Positions 35,661 to 44,214 of a stretch of DNA of 64,000 nucleotides are shown one piece after another. The notes beneath the pieces were generated by a model. It made no database searches and was not told the origin of the DNA. It was given only the letters and a program-made list of their open reading frames with translations. Source of the DNA: Bacteroidia bacterium (lineage in GTDB: Bacteria; Bacteroidota; Bacteroidia; UKL13-3); the NCBI GenBank assembly GCA_019695215.1, contig JAIBAK010000013.1:16131-80130 (forward strand), given 5' to 3'. The stretch's first letter is position 1, and each line of letters starts with the position of its first letter. A program made the translations under genes and the position numbers.

Positions 35661-37046
35661 CTACCCTTTAATGATAGTTTTCATATCCAGAATGATTTTC
35701 TCGGCCAGATGAGTAGCCGTTGCTTCACTGGTGCTCTCAGAATAAATTCGGATGATGGGTTCGGTATTTGACTTACGCAAATGAACCCATTCTTTATCAA
35801 ATTCAATTTTAACCCCGTCTTCAGTATTGATAGGTTGCTTTTTGTATTTATCCTTCATCTTTTTCATCAACTCATCCATATTCACCTCGGGAGTAAGTTC
35901 AATCTTTTTCTTGGCGATAAAATAGTCAGGATAATTTTCTCTGAGCATGGAACATATTTTTTTCTCTTTAGCCAAATGAGTCAGAAACAACGCAATTCCC
36001 ACAAGGGCATCGCGACCGTAATGCAACTCCGGAAAAATAACTCCGCCATTTCCCTCTCCTCCTATCACGGCATTCACCTGCTTCATTTTGGTTACCACGT
36101 TCACTTCGCCCACAGCGGCCGCATGGTATTCGCCTCCTGCTTTTTCGGTAACATCACGCAAAGCGCGGGTTGACGAAAGATTTGAAACGGTATTTCCTTT
36201 CCGATGCTTCAGCACGTAATCAGCTACAGCAACCAGCGTATATTCCTCCCCGAAAAAACTTCCGTCTTCGCTGATAAAGCATAAACGGTCAACATCCGGA
36301 TCAACCACAATTCCCACATCGGCTTTCTGAAATTTTACCTCTTGCGAAGTAGCAGTCAGATGTTCGGGTAACGGCTCGGGGTTATGAGGAAATTTGCCAT
36401 CGGGGGTGCAGTTGTATTCGATAATCTCTGCCACTCCCAGCGCTTTAAGTAATTGCGGAACAGCAATACCACCGGTAGAATTTACTGCATCTACCAGCAC
36501 CTTAAATTTTCTTCCTTTAATCGCTTTTACATCTACTAAATCGATAGCCAGAATTTTATCAATATGCCTTTGAATATAGGTGTCATCGCGGGTAATCTTA
36601 CCTAATTTATCAACCTCGGCAAATTTAATGGCATCTTTTTCGGCAATGGCCAGTACTTCTTCCCCGTCTTTTCCCGAGATAAATTCTCCGGCAGCATTTA
36701 AAAGCTTTAATGCATTCCATTGTTTTGGATTATGGCTGGCCGTGATTATGATTCCGCCTCCTGCTTTTTCTTCGGTTACTGCCATTTCAACAGTTGGGGT
36801 GGTTGATAAACCAAGGTCAATTACATCTAAGCCAAGTCCGGTTAAGGTGCCTGCCACCAGGTTGCTAACCATTTCTCCCGAAAGACGCGCATCGCGGCCT
36901 ATAATGATTTTGTTGGATTTACTTTGCTGTTTTACCCAAGTACCATAGGCTGCAGTAAACTTTACAATGTTAGTTGGGGTAAGAGCATCGTCAGAGGTTC
37001 CGCCAATGGTACCGCGAATACCTGAAATGGATTTAATGAGTGTCAA
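35661..37046 (-). CDS. glmM: Phosphoglucosamine mutase
   Basis: Interconverts glucosamine 6- and 1-phosphate for UDP-GlcNAc and hence peptidoglycan and lipopolysaccharide. It has 461 residues with the four alpha-D-phosphohexomutase domains. The phosphoserine loop is ITASHNPKQWNALK (about 102-115), the metal loop DPDVDRLCF (about 250), the sugar loop GGEGNGGVIFPE (about 330) and the phosphate loop RKSNTEPIIRIY (about 425). Bacteroidota usually have this one longer hexomutase in the GlmM role; a phosphomannomutase side activity cannot be excluded. Confidence 0.9.
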   Translation of the reverse strand: MTLIKSISGIRGTIGGTSDDALTPTNIVKFTAAYGTWVKQQSKSNKIIIGRDARLSGEMVSNLVAGTLTGLGLDVIDLGLSTTPTVEMAVTEEKAGGGIIITASHNPKQWNALKLLNAAGEFISGKDGEEVLAIAEKDAIKFAEVDKLGKITRDDTYIQRHIDKILAIDLVDVKAIKGRKFKVLVDAVNSTGGIAVPQLLKALGVAEIIEYNCTPDGKFPHNPEPLPEHLTATSQEVKFQKADVGIVVDPDVDRLCFISEDGSFFGEEYTLVAVADYVLKHRKGNTVSNLSSTRALRDVTEKAGGEYHAAAVGEVNVVTKMKQVNAVIGGEGNGGVIFPELHYGRDALVGIALFLTHLAKEKKICSMLRENYPDYFIAKKKIELTPEVNMDELMKKMKDKYKKQPINTEDGVKIEFDKEWVHLRKSNTEPIIRIYSESTSEATATHLAEKIILDMKTIIKG

Positions 37047-37140
37047 AAGTGTAGTATTTAAGTTTAATTGGGGGGCAAATTTAAGGATTGCGGGCGAAGC
37101 TTACTCCTAATTGGAATAAGTTATAGGCCTTTGTGAATAA

Positions 37141-38058
37141 TTACTCGCCTTTTAATTGAGCAGCAAGCCATTCGGAAAGATAGGTGGCGCCATCTGTATT
37201 TACATGGTCAATATTTGCCCAAAAACAAGGGGTTTTGCAGAGTGAATCAGGCGGAATGAGTACTTCTCCGTAATTTTTATACCAGTCAATATAATTCGGA
37301 TGTGTTTGGTAACGACCAAAACGCGGGATAAAAAGAAAAACAATTTTAACCTGATGTTTTTTCAGCAATTCAACTCCCTTCAGGAAATACCACATATTCT
37401 CATCAGGCTCCTTATTTTTTACCTGATAATCAATATCGGTAGTGTCGAATGGTAATGGAAACGGGATTCCCTGATATCCGCAGGATAACGGGGCATAACC
37501 ACTATCAATCGTTGTTGAATTGAGGTTTCGCAGACGATAGTAGAGTCCGGTTGCCATATCCCCGAAATAATTGTGATGGAAGAATGCGTGGGTACTGATT
37601 AAATCGGCCCCATCGGCAAAATACGGGAAATGCATATGCGCGGGCTGGTCCGGATCCTGACGTATTTCCAGAACCACTTTTTCAGGGGTATGATGCTTAA
37701 GCAGTTCTTTTAAAAAAACATATTGCAGGTTTTGTCCGAAACGGCAATAACCCAGATTAATCACTCGGGTTTTATTTTGTTTTTTTTCATTTAGCCGTTG
37801 CTCTATCAGGGTATCATTTATGGCCGCGGTGGTGCGGGATGTTCCAAAAAACACCAAATCGGCCTCCGTTGGATGATGAAACAACTTTTCAAATATCCAC
37901 ATGCTTCGGTTATAACAATCGTCTTTTATAGTGAGGCAGGCAGCCTTGCGGTCGTATGGCAAAAACAACAGCCCAATACATAACCCCAGCGGCACAAGTG
38001 AAAACTGAAGACCTCTTAAAAGAAATTTTTTCATTTTTACGAAATGATATACGCACAC
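37141..38058 (-). CDS. SGNH-hydrolase-like membrane-anchored protein
   Basis: 305 residues with an N-terminal signal/anchor helix (about 11-29). The soluble domain begins with VFFGTSRTTAAI, in which GTSR takes the place of the GDS(L) nucleophile block. It has an Asn/Gly block INLGYCRFGQN and ends with IDHVNTDGATYLSEWL, the D-x-x-H/N block of SGNH hydrolases. Similar proteins sit in surface-polymer gene clusters as putative acetyl-transferases or esterases. Nothing nearby fixes the substrate. Confidence 0.65.
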   Translation of the reverse strand: MCVYHFVKMKKFLLRGLQFSLVPLGLCIGLLFLPYDRKAACLTIKDDCYNRSMWIFEKLFHHPTEADLVFFGTSRTTAAINDTLIEQRLNEKKQNKTRVINLGYCRFGQNLQYVFLKELLKHHTPEKVVLEIRQDPDQPAHMHFPYFADGADLISTHAFFHHNYFGDMATGLYYRLRNLNSTTIDSGYAPLSCGYQGIPFPLPFDTTDIDYQVKNKEPDENMWYFLKGVELLKKHQVKIVFLFIPRFGRYQTHPNYIDWYKNYGEVLIPPDSLCKTPCFWANIDHVNTDGATYLSEWLAAQLKGE

Positions 38059-38155
38059 AAATCTACCATTTTTAACCTGCTGAGTGTAATAGGTAAGAGA
38101 TAAAAGCAGTTTTTTTATTTCATTCCCTATTTTTAATTATGTATGATTGTGTTTT

Positions 38156-38890
38156 ATGTCATCAAGTTGGTTTGAAACATGGTTTGATACCCCTTATTAT
38201 CACTTGCTTTATCAAAACAGGGATACTAAGGAAGCGGAGTTTTTTCTGAACAATTTGTTTCAGGAAATGCATTTGCCCGAAAGTAGTTGTGTGGCTGATA
38301 TTCCCTGCGGCAAAGGTCGCCATGCTTTATACCTGAACGAAAAAGGATTTGATGTAACCGGTCTCGACCTTTCGCCCGAATCAATTAAACTGGCCTCGGA
38401 GTTTGCTAATAACCGCCTTCATTTTTGTGAGCACGATATGAGAGTACCATATAGTGAAGAAGCGTTTGATGCCATTTTTAACCTGTTTACCAGCATAGGT
38501 TATTTTGAGAACGAAACGGATAACCTGAATGTGCTCAAATCGTTTAACAAAGCGCTGAAAAAGGGCGGCATTCTGGTGATTGATTTTTTTAACACCACTA
38601 AAGTTTGTAATGAGTTAAAATCATCAGACGAAATAAAACGGGGCGCAATAATTTTTAAAATAAGGAAGCAAATAGAAAATAACCGCATTATTAAATACAT
38701 TGATGTGTATGACAAAGGAGAAGTGCATCATTTCAGAGAAATGGTTCAGTTGCTCAGCCGGAAAGATTTTGAACGATTGCTCTCAGAGACCGGATTTGTT
38801 ATTTTAAATTTGTTTGGCAACTATGCATTAGATAGCTTTGACGAACAGAAATCGGAACGATTAATTATTAAGGCCCGGAAAACAGCATGA
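38156..38890 (+). CDS. Class I SAM-dependent methyltransferase
   Basis: 244 residues from the ATG; a GTG three codons upstream is possible. The SAM-binding motif I is VADIPCGKGRHALYLNEKG (about 40-58), with the acidic end of strand 2 at VTGLDLS, motif II FDAIFNLFTSIGYF and post-motif GGILVIDFF. The small-molecule methyltransferase type is most likely; the substrate is unknown. It overlaps the next gene by four bases (ATGA) and leads a three-gene coupled set with PAP2 and ZIP. Confidence 0.9.
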   Translation: MSSSWFETWFDTPYYHLLYQNRDTKEAEFFLNNLFQEMHLPESSCVADIPCGKGRHALYLNEKGFDVTGLDLSPESIKLASEFANNRLHFCEHDMRVPYSEEAFDAIFNLFTSIGYFENETDNLNVLKSFNKALKKGGILVIDFFNTTKVCNELKSSDEIKRGAIIFKIRKQIENNRIIKYIDVYDKGEVHHFREMVQLLSRKDFERLLSETGFVILNLFGNYALDSFDEQKSERLIIKARKTA

Positions 38891-39459
38891 TAGGTATACT
38901 TTACCGGTTAGATAAAGAATTATTTTACCTGATAAACGGTTCGCTGGGTAATCCGGTATTTGACTTAATCATGCCCTGGTTCAGGTATATGTATTTCTGG
39001 TTTCCGCTTTATGCTTTTCTTATCGCTTACATTGTTTACAGGTATAAGAAAAAAAGTATTTACCCCCTTTTGATGATAGCGCTTACTGTAACCGTAAGCG
39101 ACCAGTTAAGTGGCAACTTTATCAAAAAATCGGTTCAGCGAATAAGACCATGCAACAACGAAATGATGCAGGAATATGTGGTAAAACGTGTTCCGTGCGG
39201 CAGTGGCTTTAGCTTCACATCGGCTCATGCCTCCAATCATTTCGCCCTCGCTGTTATCATGATATTTTTATTTGCCGCACAATACCGCTGGGTAAAATGG
39301 GCCGCTCCCCTTTGGGCGGCATCGGTTGCTTTTGCACAGGTGTATGTAGGGGTGCATTTCCCGGCCGATGTAACAGTTGGTGCTATATTAGGGTCGCTTA
39401 TAGCCTATGGGTTCCTTATGCTGTTTAAGAATAGTTTAACCCCCGACAAGACTGAATGA
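38887..39459 (+). CDS. PAP2 family membrane phosphatase
   Basis: 190 residues with five to six TM helices. Signature parts: KKSVQRIRPC (KxxxxxxRP), FTSAHASNHF (the SGH block is SAH) and QVYVGVHFPADV (the third block, with Gln in place of the usual SR Ser-Arg start). Probably a lipid phosphatase at the periplasmic face acting on undecaprenyl pyrophosphate or phosphatidylglycerol phosphate. It overlaps both neighbours by four bases, so it is translationally coupled. Confidence 0.9.
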   Translation: MIGILYRLDKELFYLINGSLGNPVFDLIMPWFRYMYFWFPLYAFLIAYIVYRYKKKSIYPLLMIALTVTVSDQLSGNFIKKSVQRIRPCNNEMMQEYVVKRVPCGSGFSFTSAHASNHFALAVIMIFLFAAQYRWVKWAAPLWAASVAFAQVYVGVHFPADVTVGAILGSLIAYGFLMLFKNSLTPDKTE

Positions 39460-40187
39460 ACAATAGTGCATTTTTGCTGCTGGCTGTCACCACTTTTCTC
39501 GGTGGCATCTTACCGTTTTTATTGCGCAAAAAAAGCAACGATACTGTTTTAAAATTACTGCTTTCGTTTGGTGGCTCCTTTTTATTCTCCGTAACCATTC
39601 TTTACCTTATTCCTGAGGTATTCAGTGTGGCCGACCCCATGTGCGGAGTATTTGTGTTATTGGGCTTTTTCTTTCAGATTATTCTGGAGCAGTTTACAGC
39701 CGGAGTTGAACACGGCCACCTGCACCTGCATCATGGAAAAAACGAACGGCTGATGAAAATACAGGTTTTTGTAAGCCTCAGCCTGCATTCGTTTATGGAA
39801 GGGATTCCGCTGGGAACAGGTATGTTTGAAAATGCCACCACCCGGCAAACTTTTTTATCGGGGATAATTTTACATGAACTGCCAGCCGCCTTTGCCTTAA
39901 GTTCCATTATGTACGCAGGTAAAAAACTTAATCCTAAAATTTTATTGCTAATCCTGCTCTATGCCATCATGGCTCCTTCGGGTGCTATACTTAGTAAATT
40001 GCTGAGTGCCGAATTGCTAACCCATGAACAGGCCTTCCGTTATATTATGGCCTTTATTGTCGGTACATTTTTACATATTTCTACCATTATTCTGTTTGAA
40101 AACAGTCCCAATCACCGGTTCTCGCGGTATAAAATTTTATCAGTTGTTTTGGGAGCATTTCTGGCTTCGTTGAGCCTGTTGGTGTAG
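39456..40187 (+). CDS. ZIP family metal transporter
   Basis: 243 residues with eight predicted TM helices. The metal path motifs are SLHSFMEGIPLG in TM4 (HSxxEG) and LHELPAAFAL in TM5 (HExP), and a histidine-rich cytosolic loop is present (VEHGHLHLHHGKN). It imports zinc or another divalent metal. It is coupled to the PAP2 gene by an ATGA overlap. An inverted and then a direct copy of the 47-bp repeat lie immediately after its stop and can fold into a terminator-like hairpin. Confidence 0.92.
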   Translation: MNNSAFLLLAVTTFLGGILPFLLRKKSNDTVLKLLLSFGGSFLFSVTILYLIPEVFSVADPMCGVFVLLGFFFQIILEQFTAGVEHGHLHLHHGKNERLMKIQVFVSLSLHSFMEGIPLGTGMFENATTRQTFLSGIILHELPAAFALSSIMYAGKKLNPKILLLILLYAIMAPSGAILSKLLSAELLTHEQAFRYIMAFIVGTFLHISTIILFENSPNHRFSRYKILSVVLGAFLASLSLLV

Positions 40188-40189
40188 TG

Positions 40190-40360
40190 TCTCGACTTCG
40201 CTCGACATGACACCCCCCTTGTCATTTCGAGCGTAGCCGAGAAAAACAAACAACCCACCTCCTCTTTGTCATTTCGAGCGTAGCCGAGAAAAACAAACAA
40301 CCCACCTCCTCTTTGTCATTTCGAGCGAAGCCGAAAAAGGCAAACAACCCACCTCCACTT
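40190..40360 (+). repeat. 47-bp palindromic repeat array, block 1
   Basis: An inverted copy at about 40190-40213 is followed by direct copies of the core TGTCATTTCGAGCG at 40220, 40267 and 40314, exactly 47 bases apart. Each core is followed by [TA]AG[CT]CGA[GA]AAA and a constant tail ACAAACAACCCACCTCC. The core is an imperfect palindrome with TCGA arms. The tail between cores is conserved, unlike CRISPR spacers. Confidence 0.9.
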
Positions 40361-40760
40361 TGTCATTTCGAGCGAAGTCGAGAAAAACAAGGATTTTTAG
40401 AATTCCTAACTTTTAGTATTTTTGTTTACTTATGTCAGCCTTTAAACTACTATATGTTTATATTTTGGAGTGTGCAGATGGCAGGTACTATACCGGAGTT
40501 ACAAATAATCCTGACAGAAGATTGGAAGAACATAATGCCGGCCTCAATCCCAAATCATATACCTATCAACGAAGGCCGGTAAAAATGGTTTACCGGGAAG
40601 CATTTAATGACTTTAATCAAGCCATTCATTTTGAAACGCAAATCAAGAAATGGAGTCATCAAAAGAAAAAAGCACTAATCGAAAGCCAATTCGAAAAACT
40701 CAGGGAACTAAGTGAATGCCGTAACCAAACGCATGTTAAAAATTATCAAAAACCCAAATA
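40312..40760 (+). repeat. 449-bp direct repeat, copy 1
   Basis: Identical to 40822-41270 except for A/G at 40689/41199, which is silent in the enclosed gene. The unit carries two repeat cores (40314, 40361), a promoter box and the whole GIY-YIG gene. The copies are offset by 510 bases. Confidence 0.97.
40417..40424 (+). promoter_or_regulatory. Bacteroidota -7 box of the first GIY-YIG gene
   Basis: TATTTTTG ends seven bases before the start codon, again with a very short leader. An identical box lies at 40927-40934 before the second copy. Confidence 0.5.
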
Positions 40761-40761
40761 A
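40432..40761 (+). CDS. GIY-YIG single-domain endonuclease, copy 1
   Basis: 109 residues. The GIY-YIG signature is YVYILECADGRYYTGVTNN (YVY..YYTG, about 8-26), then RRLEEHNAG with conserved Arg and His, and the catalytic metal-binding Glu in HFETQIKKW (about 68). This is the short UPF0213/YhbQ-like class, which cuts DNA with one divalent metal. The gene sits between cores of the 47-bp repeat and is duplicated with them. Long readings in other frames through the repeat (giving FERSREK-type peptides) are spurious. Confidence 0.93.
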   Translation: MSAFKLLYVYILECADGRYYTGVTNNPDRRLEEHNAGLNPKSYTYQRRPVKMVYREAFNDFNQAIHFETQIKKWSHQKKKALIESQFEKLRELSECRNQTHVKNYQKPK

Positions 40762-40775
40762 GCTATACCCCCCTT

Positions 40776-40900
40776 TGTCATTTCGAGCGAAGCCGAGAAA
40801 GACAAACAACCCACCTCCCCCTTTGTCATTTCGAGCGAAGCCGAAAAAGGCAAACAACCCACCTCCACTTTGTCATTTCGAGCGAAGTCGAGAAAAACAA
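40776..40900 (+). repeat. 47-bp palindromic repeat array, block 2
   Basis: Cores TGTCATTTCGAGCG at 40776, 40824 and 40871 (spacings 48 and 47), with the same conserved tails. The last two belong to the duplicated unit upstream of GIY-YIG copy 2. Confidence 0.9.
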
Positions 40901-41270
40901 GGATTTTTAGAATTCCTAACTTTTAGTATTTTTGTTTACTTATGTCAGCCTTTAAACTACTATATGTTTATATTTTGGAGTGTGCAGATGGCAGGTACTA
41001 TACCGGAGTTACAAATAATCCTGACAGAAGATTGGAAGAACATAATGCCGGCCTCAATCCCAAATCATATACCTATCAACGAAGGCCGGTAAAAATGGTT
41101 TACCGGGAAGCATTTAATGACTTTAATCAAGCCATTCATTTTGAAACGCAAATCAAGAAATGGAGTCATCAAAAGAAAAAAGCACTAATCGAAAGCCAGT
41201 TCGAAAAACTCAGGGAACTAAGTGAATGCCGTAACCAAACGCATGTTAAAAATTATCAAAAACCCAAATA
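40822..41270 (+). repeat. 449-bp direct repeat, copy 2
   Basis: Second copy of the unit at 40312-40760, with one substitution. The near identity indicates a recent tandem duplication or transposition-like event. Confidence 0.97.
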
Positions 41271-41271
41271 G
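40942..41271 (+). CDS. GIY-YIG single-domain endonuclease, copy 2
   Basis: 109 residues, identical in protein sequence to the gene at 40432-40761; the stop is TAG in place of TAA because the duplication ends inside the stop codon. The same catalytic residues are intact, so both copies should be active. It has its own promoter box and repeat cores on both sides. Confidence 0.93.
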   Translation: MSAFKLLYVYILECADGRYYTGVTNNPDRRLEEHNAGLNPKSYTYQRRPVKMVYREAFNDFNQAIHFETQIKKWSHQKKKALIESQFEKLRELSECRNQTHVKNYQKPK

Positions 41272-41284
41272 CAATACACCCCCT

Positions 41285-41455
41285 TGTCATTTCGAGCGAA
41301 GTCGAGAAAGACAAACAACCCACCTCCCTTTGTCATTTCGAGCGTAGTCGAGAAAAACAAACAACACACCACCCCTTTGTCATTTCGAGCGTAGCCGAGA
41401 AAAACAAACAACCCACCTCCCCTTTTGTCATTTCGAGCGAAGTCGAGAAAGACAA
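41285..41455 (+). repeat. 47-bp palindromic repeat array, block 3
   Basis: Cores at 41285, 41331, 41378 and 41426 (spacings 46, 47, 48). Tails vary slightly (ACAACACACCACCCC at the third). The block ends about 60 bases before the enoyl-CoA hydratase gene. Confidence 0.9.
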
Positions 41456-41515
41456 GGGGAAATATTTTACTCCGGCACCTATCATCTATGGCATCTATTC
41501 CATTAAATTCGCAAC

Positions 41516-42295
41516 ATGGATACAAAATTTATTATTGTTGAGTCTCAATATGCCAAACATATTGCCCTTATTCGGTTAAACCGACCTAATGAACTGAACG
41601 CCCTTAATCTGGAATTAATGGGCGAACTGCGTGATACCCTGAAAGCACTTGATGCCGATGACGAAGTACGCGCCATAATAATTACCGGAAATGAACGCGC
41701 TTTTGCTGCAGGTGCCGACATTAAACAAATGGCAGATAAAAATGTAATTGATGTGCTCAAAATTGACCAGTTCAGTACCTGGGACCAGATTAAACGCACT
41801 AAAAAACCAATCATTGCTGCAGTATCGGGTTTTGCGCTGGGCGGTGGATGCGAATTAGCCATGACCTGCGATATGATTATTGCTTCCGAAACAGCCCAGT
41901 TTGGCCAACCGGAAATAAAAATAGGCATTATGCCCGGTGCCGGAGGAACTCAGCGGTTGCCACGTGCGGTGGGAAAAGCCCTGGCTATGGAAATGGTGTT
42001 GACCGGAAATTTCATTAATGCCGAACGCGCACTGAAGGCCGGACTGATAAACAAAATAGTTCCTGTAGAAGTGTATCTGGAAGAAGCCGTAAAACTGGCA
42101 AAAGATATTGCTGCCTTATCACCTATCTCGGTGCAGTTAGCCAAAGAATCGGTAAACAAAAGCTACGAGCAAAACCTGCAGGAAAGCCTTTACTTTGAAC
42201 GTAAAAATTTCTACATGTGTTTTGCCAGTGATGACCAGAAAGAGGGAATGGCTGCTTTTGTAGAAAAAAGAAAACCGGAGTTTAAGGGAAAGTAG
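41516..42295 (+). CDS. Enoyl-CoA hydratase
   Basis: Crotonase-fold enzyme of 259 residues that hydrates 2-enoyl-CoA in fatty-acid or amino-acid degradation. The first oxyanion-hole motif is AFAAGADIKQM (about 62-72), the second is GFALGGGCELAMTCD (about 105-119), and the catalytic Glu region is FGQPEIKIGIMPGAGGTQ (about 126-143) with the second Glu/Gly site there. Both glutamates expected of a true hydratase appear present (CELAM and PEIKIG). It is not in an operon with other beta-oxidation genes here. Confidence 0.93.
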   Translation: MDTKFIIVESQYAKHIALIRLNRPNELNALNLELMGELRDTLKALDADDEVRAIIITGNERAFAAGADIKQMADKNVIDVLKIDQFSTWDQIKRTKKPIIAAVSGFALGGGCELAMTCDMIIASETAQFGQPEIKIGIMPGAGGTQRLPRAVGKALAMEMVLTGNFINAERALKAGLINKIVPVEVYLEEAVKLAKDIAALSPISVQLAKESVNKSYEQNLQESLYFERKNFYMCFASDDQKEGMAAFVEKRKPEFKGK

Positions 42296-42404
42296 CCCAT
42301 TATAACAAACACAAAAGTAATGACTTACGAAACACCCACTTTATTACAGGTAAATTTTATCCCTTCAATAGCTTGTATAAAAAAATAATATAACATGATC
42401 CTTT

Positions 42405-42412
42405 TATATTTG
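42405..42412 (+). promoter_or_regulatory. Bacteroidota -7 box of the ATPase/nuclease pair
   Basis: TATATTTG fits TAnnTTTG and lies 11 bases before the start codon of the AAA ATPase. No -33 element at the usual distance is clear. Confidence 0.45.
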
Positions 42413-42423
42413 CCAACTTTAGC

Positions 42424-43605
42424 ATGATTGAAATGATTGAATCTCTAACTATATATAACTTTGGGCCCATTAAATCCGCGACCTTATCCATTAATAAATA
42501 TTCCGTATTTATTGGACCACAAGCTAGTGGTAAAAGTACAGTTGCTAAATTACTTTCAATCTTCAGAGATCTTGAATTCTTAATTGATGAAAACAGGGAT
42601 TTTAAAAAGATTCTTGGCGACTATAATATTGGGAATTACCTTCATGAGAATACGCTTATTGAATATGACAGTCACAACACTAAGATCAGCTATTTTGACA
42701 GTGAACTTAAGGTAAAAATTAAGGATGATTTTGGAAAGGTAATCGAATCCGAAAAACAAAGAGTAGAGAAATTCATCACCGAATTTGTTGAAACAAGACA
42801 ATTAGCTCCTGATGCCACAACTTCAAAGGATACAATAAATAAACTGTATGATTCTAGTTGGAAGAGGCTGTTTTCAATAAATACAGAGCAGGTTTACATT
42901 CCTGCAGAAAGAATGCTTCTGTCACTTGTATCAGAAAATCCGTTTTCGTTGTTTAAAAACTTTGCATTACCAAATTGTATAACACAATTTGGTCTTAAAT
43001 ATGAAGAAGCAAAAAATCGTCTTAGTGAGTTCAAAATTGATTTTTTAAATGTGACATTTAAAAATGAGGATGGGAAACAAAGGCTATATCTTGACAATAA
43101 TGCTTCGATTGATTTATCTGAAAGCGCAAGTGGATTTCAATCAATAATCCCGTCAATACTTGTATTAGAAAGTGAAAGTAGAACTAGGGACAATTCATCT
43201 TTTATAATCGAAGAACCAGAATTGAATCTATACCCATCTACTCAGAAAAACTTCATGAGTTTTTTGATTAGTAAAGTTACTTCTCAACATCACATTAATT
43301 CTAATAGAAACCTTATTGTGACTACTCACAGCCCATATATTCTTTCAATTCTAAACAATTTTATGTTTGCCTATTTTGTTTTTACGAAACAACAATCAAT
43401 GCGACAGGGAATCGAGCCTATAATCCCTATGAATAATTGGATAAATCCGGAGCATTTTTCTGCCTTTCATTTTGCTAATGGTGAAGTTAAGTCTATTATT
43501 GACCCTAAGACAAAGTTAATTTACGAAAATGAATTAGACAATATTTCAATAGATTTGAAGGGAGAACGAGACCAATTGCTAGGGCTTTACAAGCAAGTTT
43601 TGTAA
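42424..43605 (+). CDS. AAA/ABC-type ATPase of a candidate defence pair
   Basis: 393 residues, an SMC/OLD-like ABC ATPase of the AAA_15/AAA_21 group. Walker A is IGPQASGKST (about 30-39, Lys37). A helical lid region spans about 50-230. The ABC signature is SASGFQSI (234-241), Walker B FIIEEPEL (260-267) with the catalytic Glu pair, and the switch His is in TTHSPYIL (His302). Proteins of this kind drive Septu, PARIS and OLD-type antiphage systems. The gene overlaps the next one by one base and is AT-rich against its neighbours. No TOPRIM domain is present, unlike OLD. Confidence 0.88.
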   Translation: MIEMIESLTIYNFGPIKSATLSINKYSVFIGPQASGKSTVAKLLSIFRDLEFLIDENRDFKKILGDYNIGNYLHENTLIEYDSHNTKISYFDSELKVKIKDDFGKVIESEKQRVEKFITEFVETRQLAPDATTSKDTINKLYDSSWKRLFSINTEQVYIPAERMLLSLVSENPFSLFKNFALPNCITQFGLKYEEAKNRLSEFKIDFLNVTFKNEDGKQRLYLDNNASIDLSESASGFQSIIPSILVLESESRTRDNSSFIIEEPELNLYPSTQKNFMSFLISKVTSQHHINSNRNLIVTTHSPYILSILNNFMFAYFVFTKQQSMRQGIEPIIPMNNWINPEHFSAFHFANGEVKSIIDPKTKLIYENELDNISIDLKGERDQLLGLYKQVL

Positions 43606-44129
43606 TGCGGCAGAAAATTCATAATGCTTTCGCAAACTGTTTGGCTCACTCGTGTCTACAAAACACTAATGAATCAATTTTCTACATTCAAGATCATCCA
43701 ACTCATGGAAGATCATTTATAACAATCCCTATTAATCTAAACGACTACCCATATTTTACAGTAAATAATCCTGATCAAAAAGACATAAACTTTTTATCAA
43801 TAGACCAATGCATTTATCTTACACCTCAAGATGGGCCGAGATGCGATTGTGCTTTATTTGACAATACCGTTTTCCACTTTATTGAAATAAAACGAGGAGG
43901 CCCCCCTAAAACAAGCGATAGGAGAAGAGACGCAATTGATCAATTAAAAGTGACAATTATGAATTTTATTGGTCAAATCGATTTTTCAACTCATAAAATA
44001 TACGCTCATATCTGCGTTGGACACTTTTCTCAAATTCCGAGCATTAAAACTTCAGATTTAGTAAACTCTATCTTCTTTTGGGACAATTTTAAAGCTGAGT
44101 TACTAGACGGTAATACAATTACCTTTTAA
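43605..44129 (+). CDS. PD-(D/E)xK-like putative nuclease partner of the ATPase
   Basis: 174 residues. I do not recognise a named family, but the centre holds a PD-(D/E)xK-type pattern: Asp81 in RCDCALFD, strand, then Glu94-x-Lys96 in HFIEIKRGG, followed by a helix starting DAIDQLKVT with a Gln (about 113), the usual order D-x(12)-E-x-K then helix Q. The N-terminal 75 residues contain paired Cys and His (NCLAHSCLQ). It shares one base with the ATPase stop, so the two proteins are made together. Nuclease activity is inferred from the motif only. Confidence 0.7.
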   Translation: MRQKIHNAFANCLAHSCLQNTNESIFYIQDHPTHGRSFITIPINLNDYPYFTVNNPDQKDINFLSIDQCIYLTPQDGPRCDCALFDNTVFHFIEIKRGGPPKTSDRRRDAIDQLKVTIMNFIGQIDFSTHKIYAHICVGHFSQIPSIKTSDLVNSIFFWDNFKAELLDGNTITF

Positions 44130-44214
44130 CAAAAATACTCAATTAAACAAATACATCCCTTGCTATCATCAGTTGGCAAATTGGATTTACAACATAAAAC
44201 ACCTATGAAAGTCA

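Noticed and set aside
40313..40582. 89- and 126-codon frames through the repeats (40313-40582, 40712-41092)
   Set aside because: They read repeat DNA in a different frame from the GIY-YIG gene and yield low-complexity FRAKP/FERSREK peptides; the true gene in that region is in another frame.
40220..41455. CRISPR array
   Set aside because: The 47-bp period is CRISPR-like, but the sequences between cores are conserved, the core is an imperfect palindrome, genes lie inside the array and no cas genes are present.
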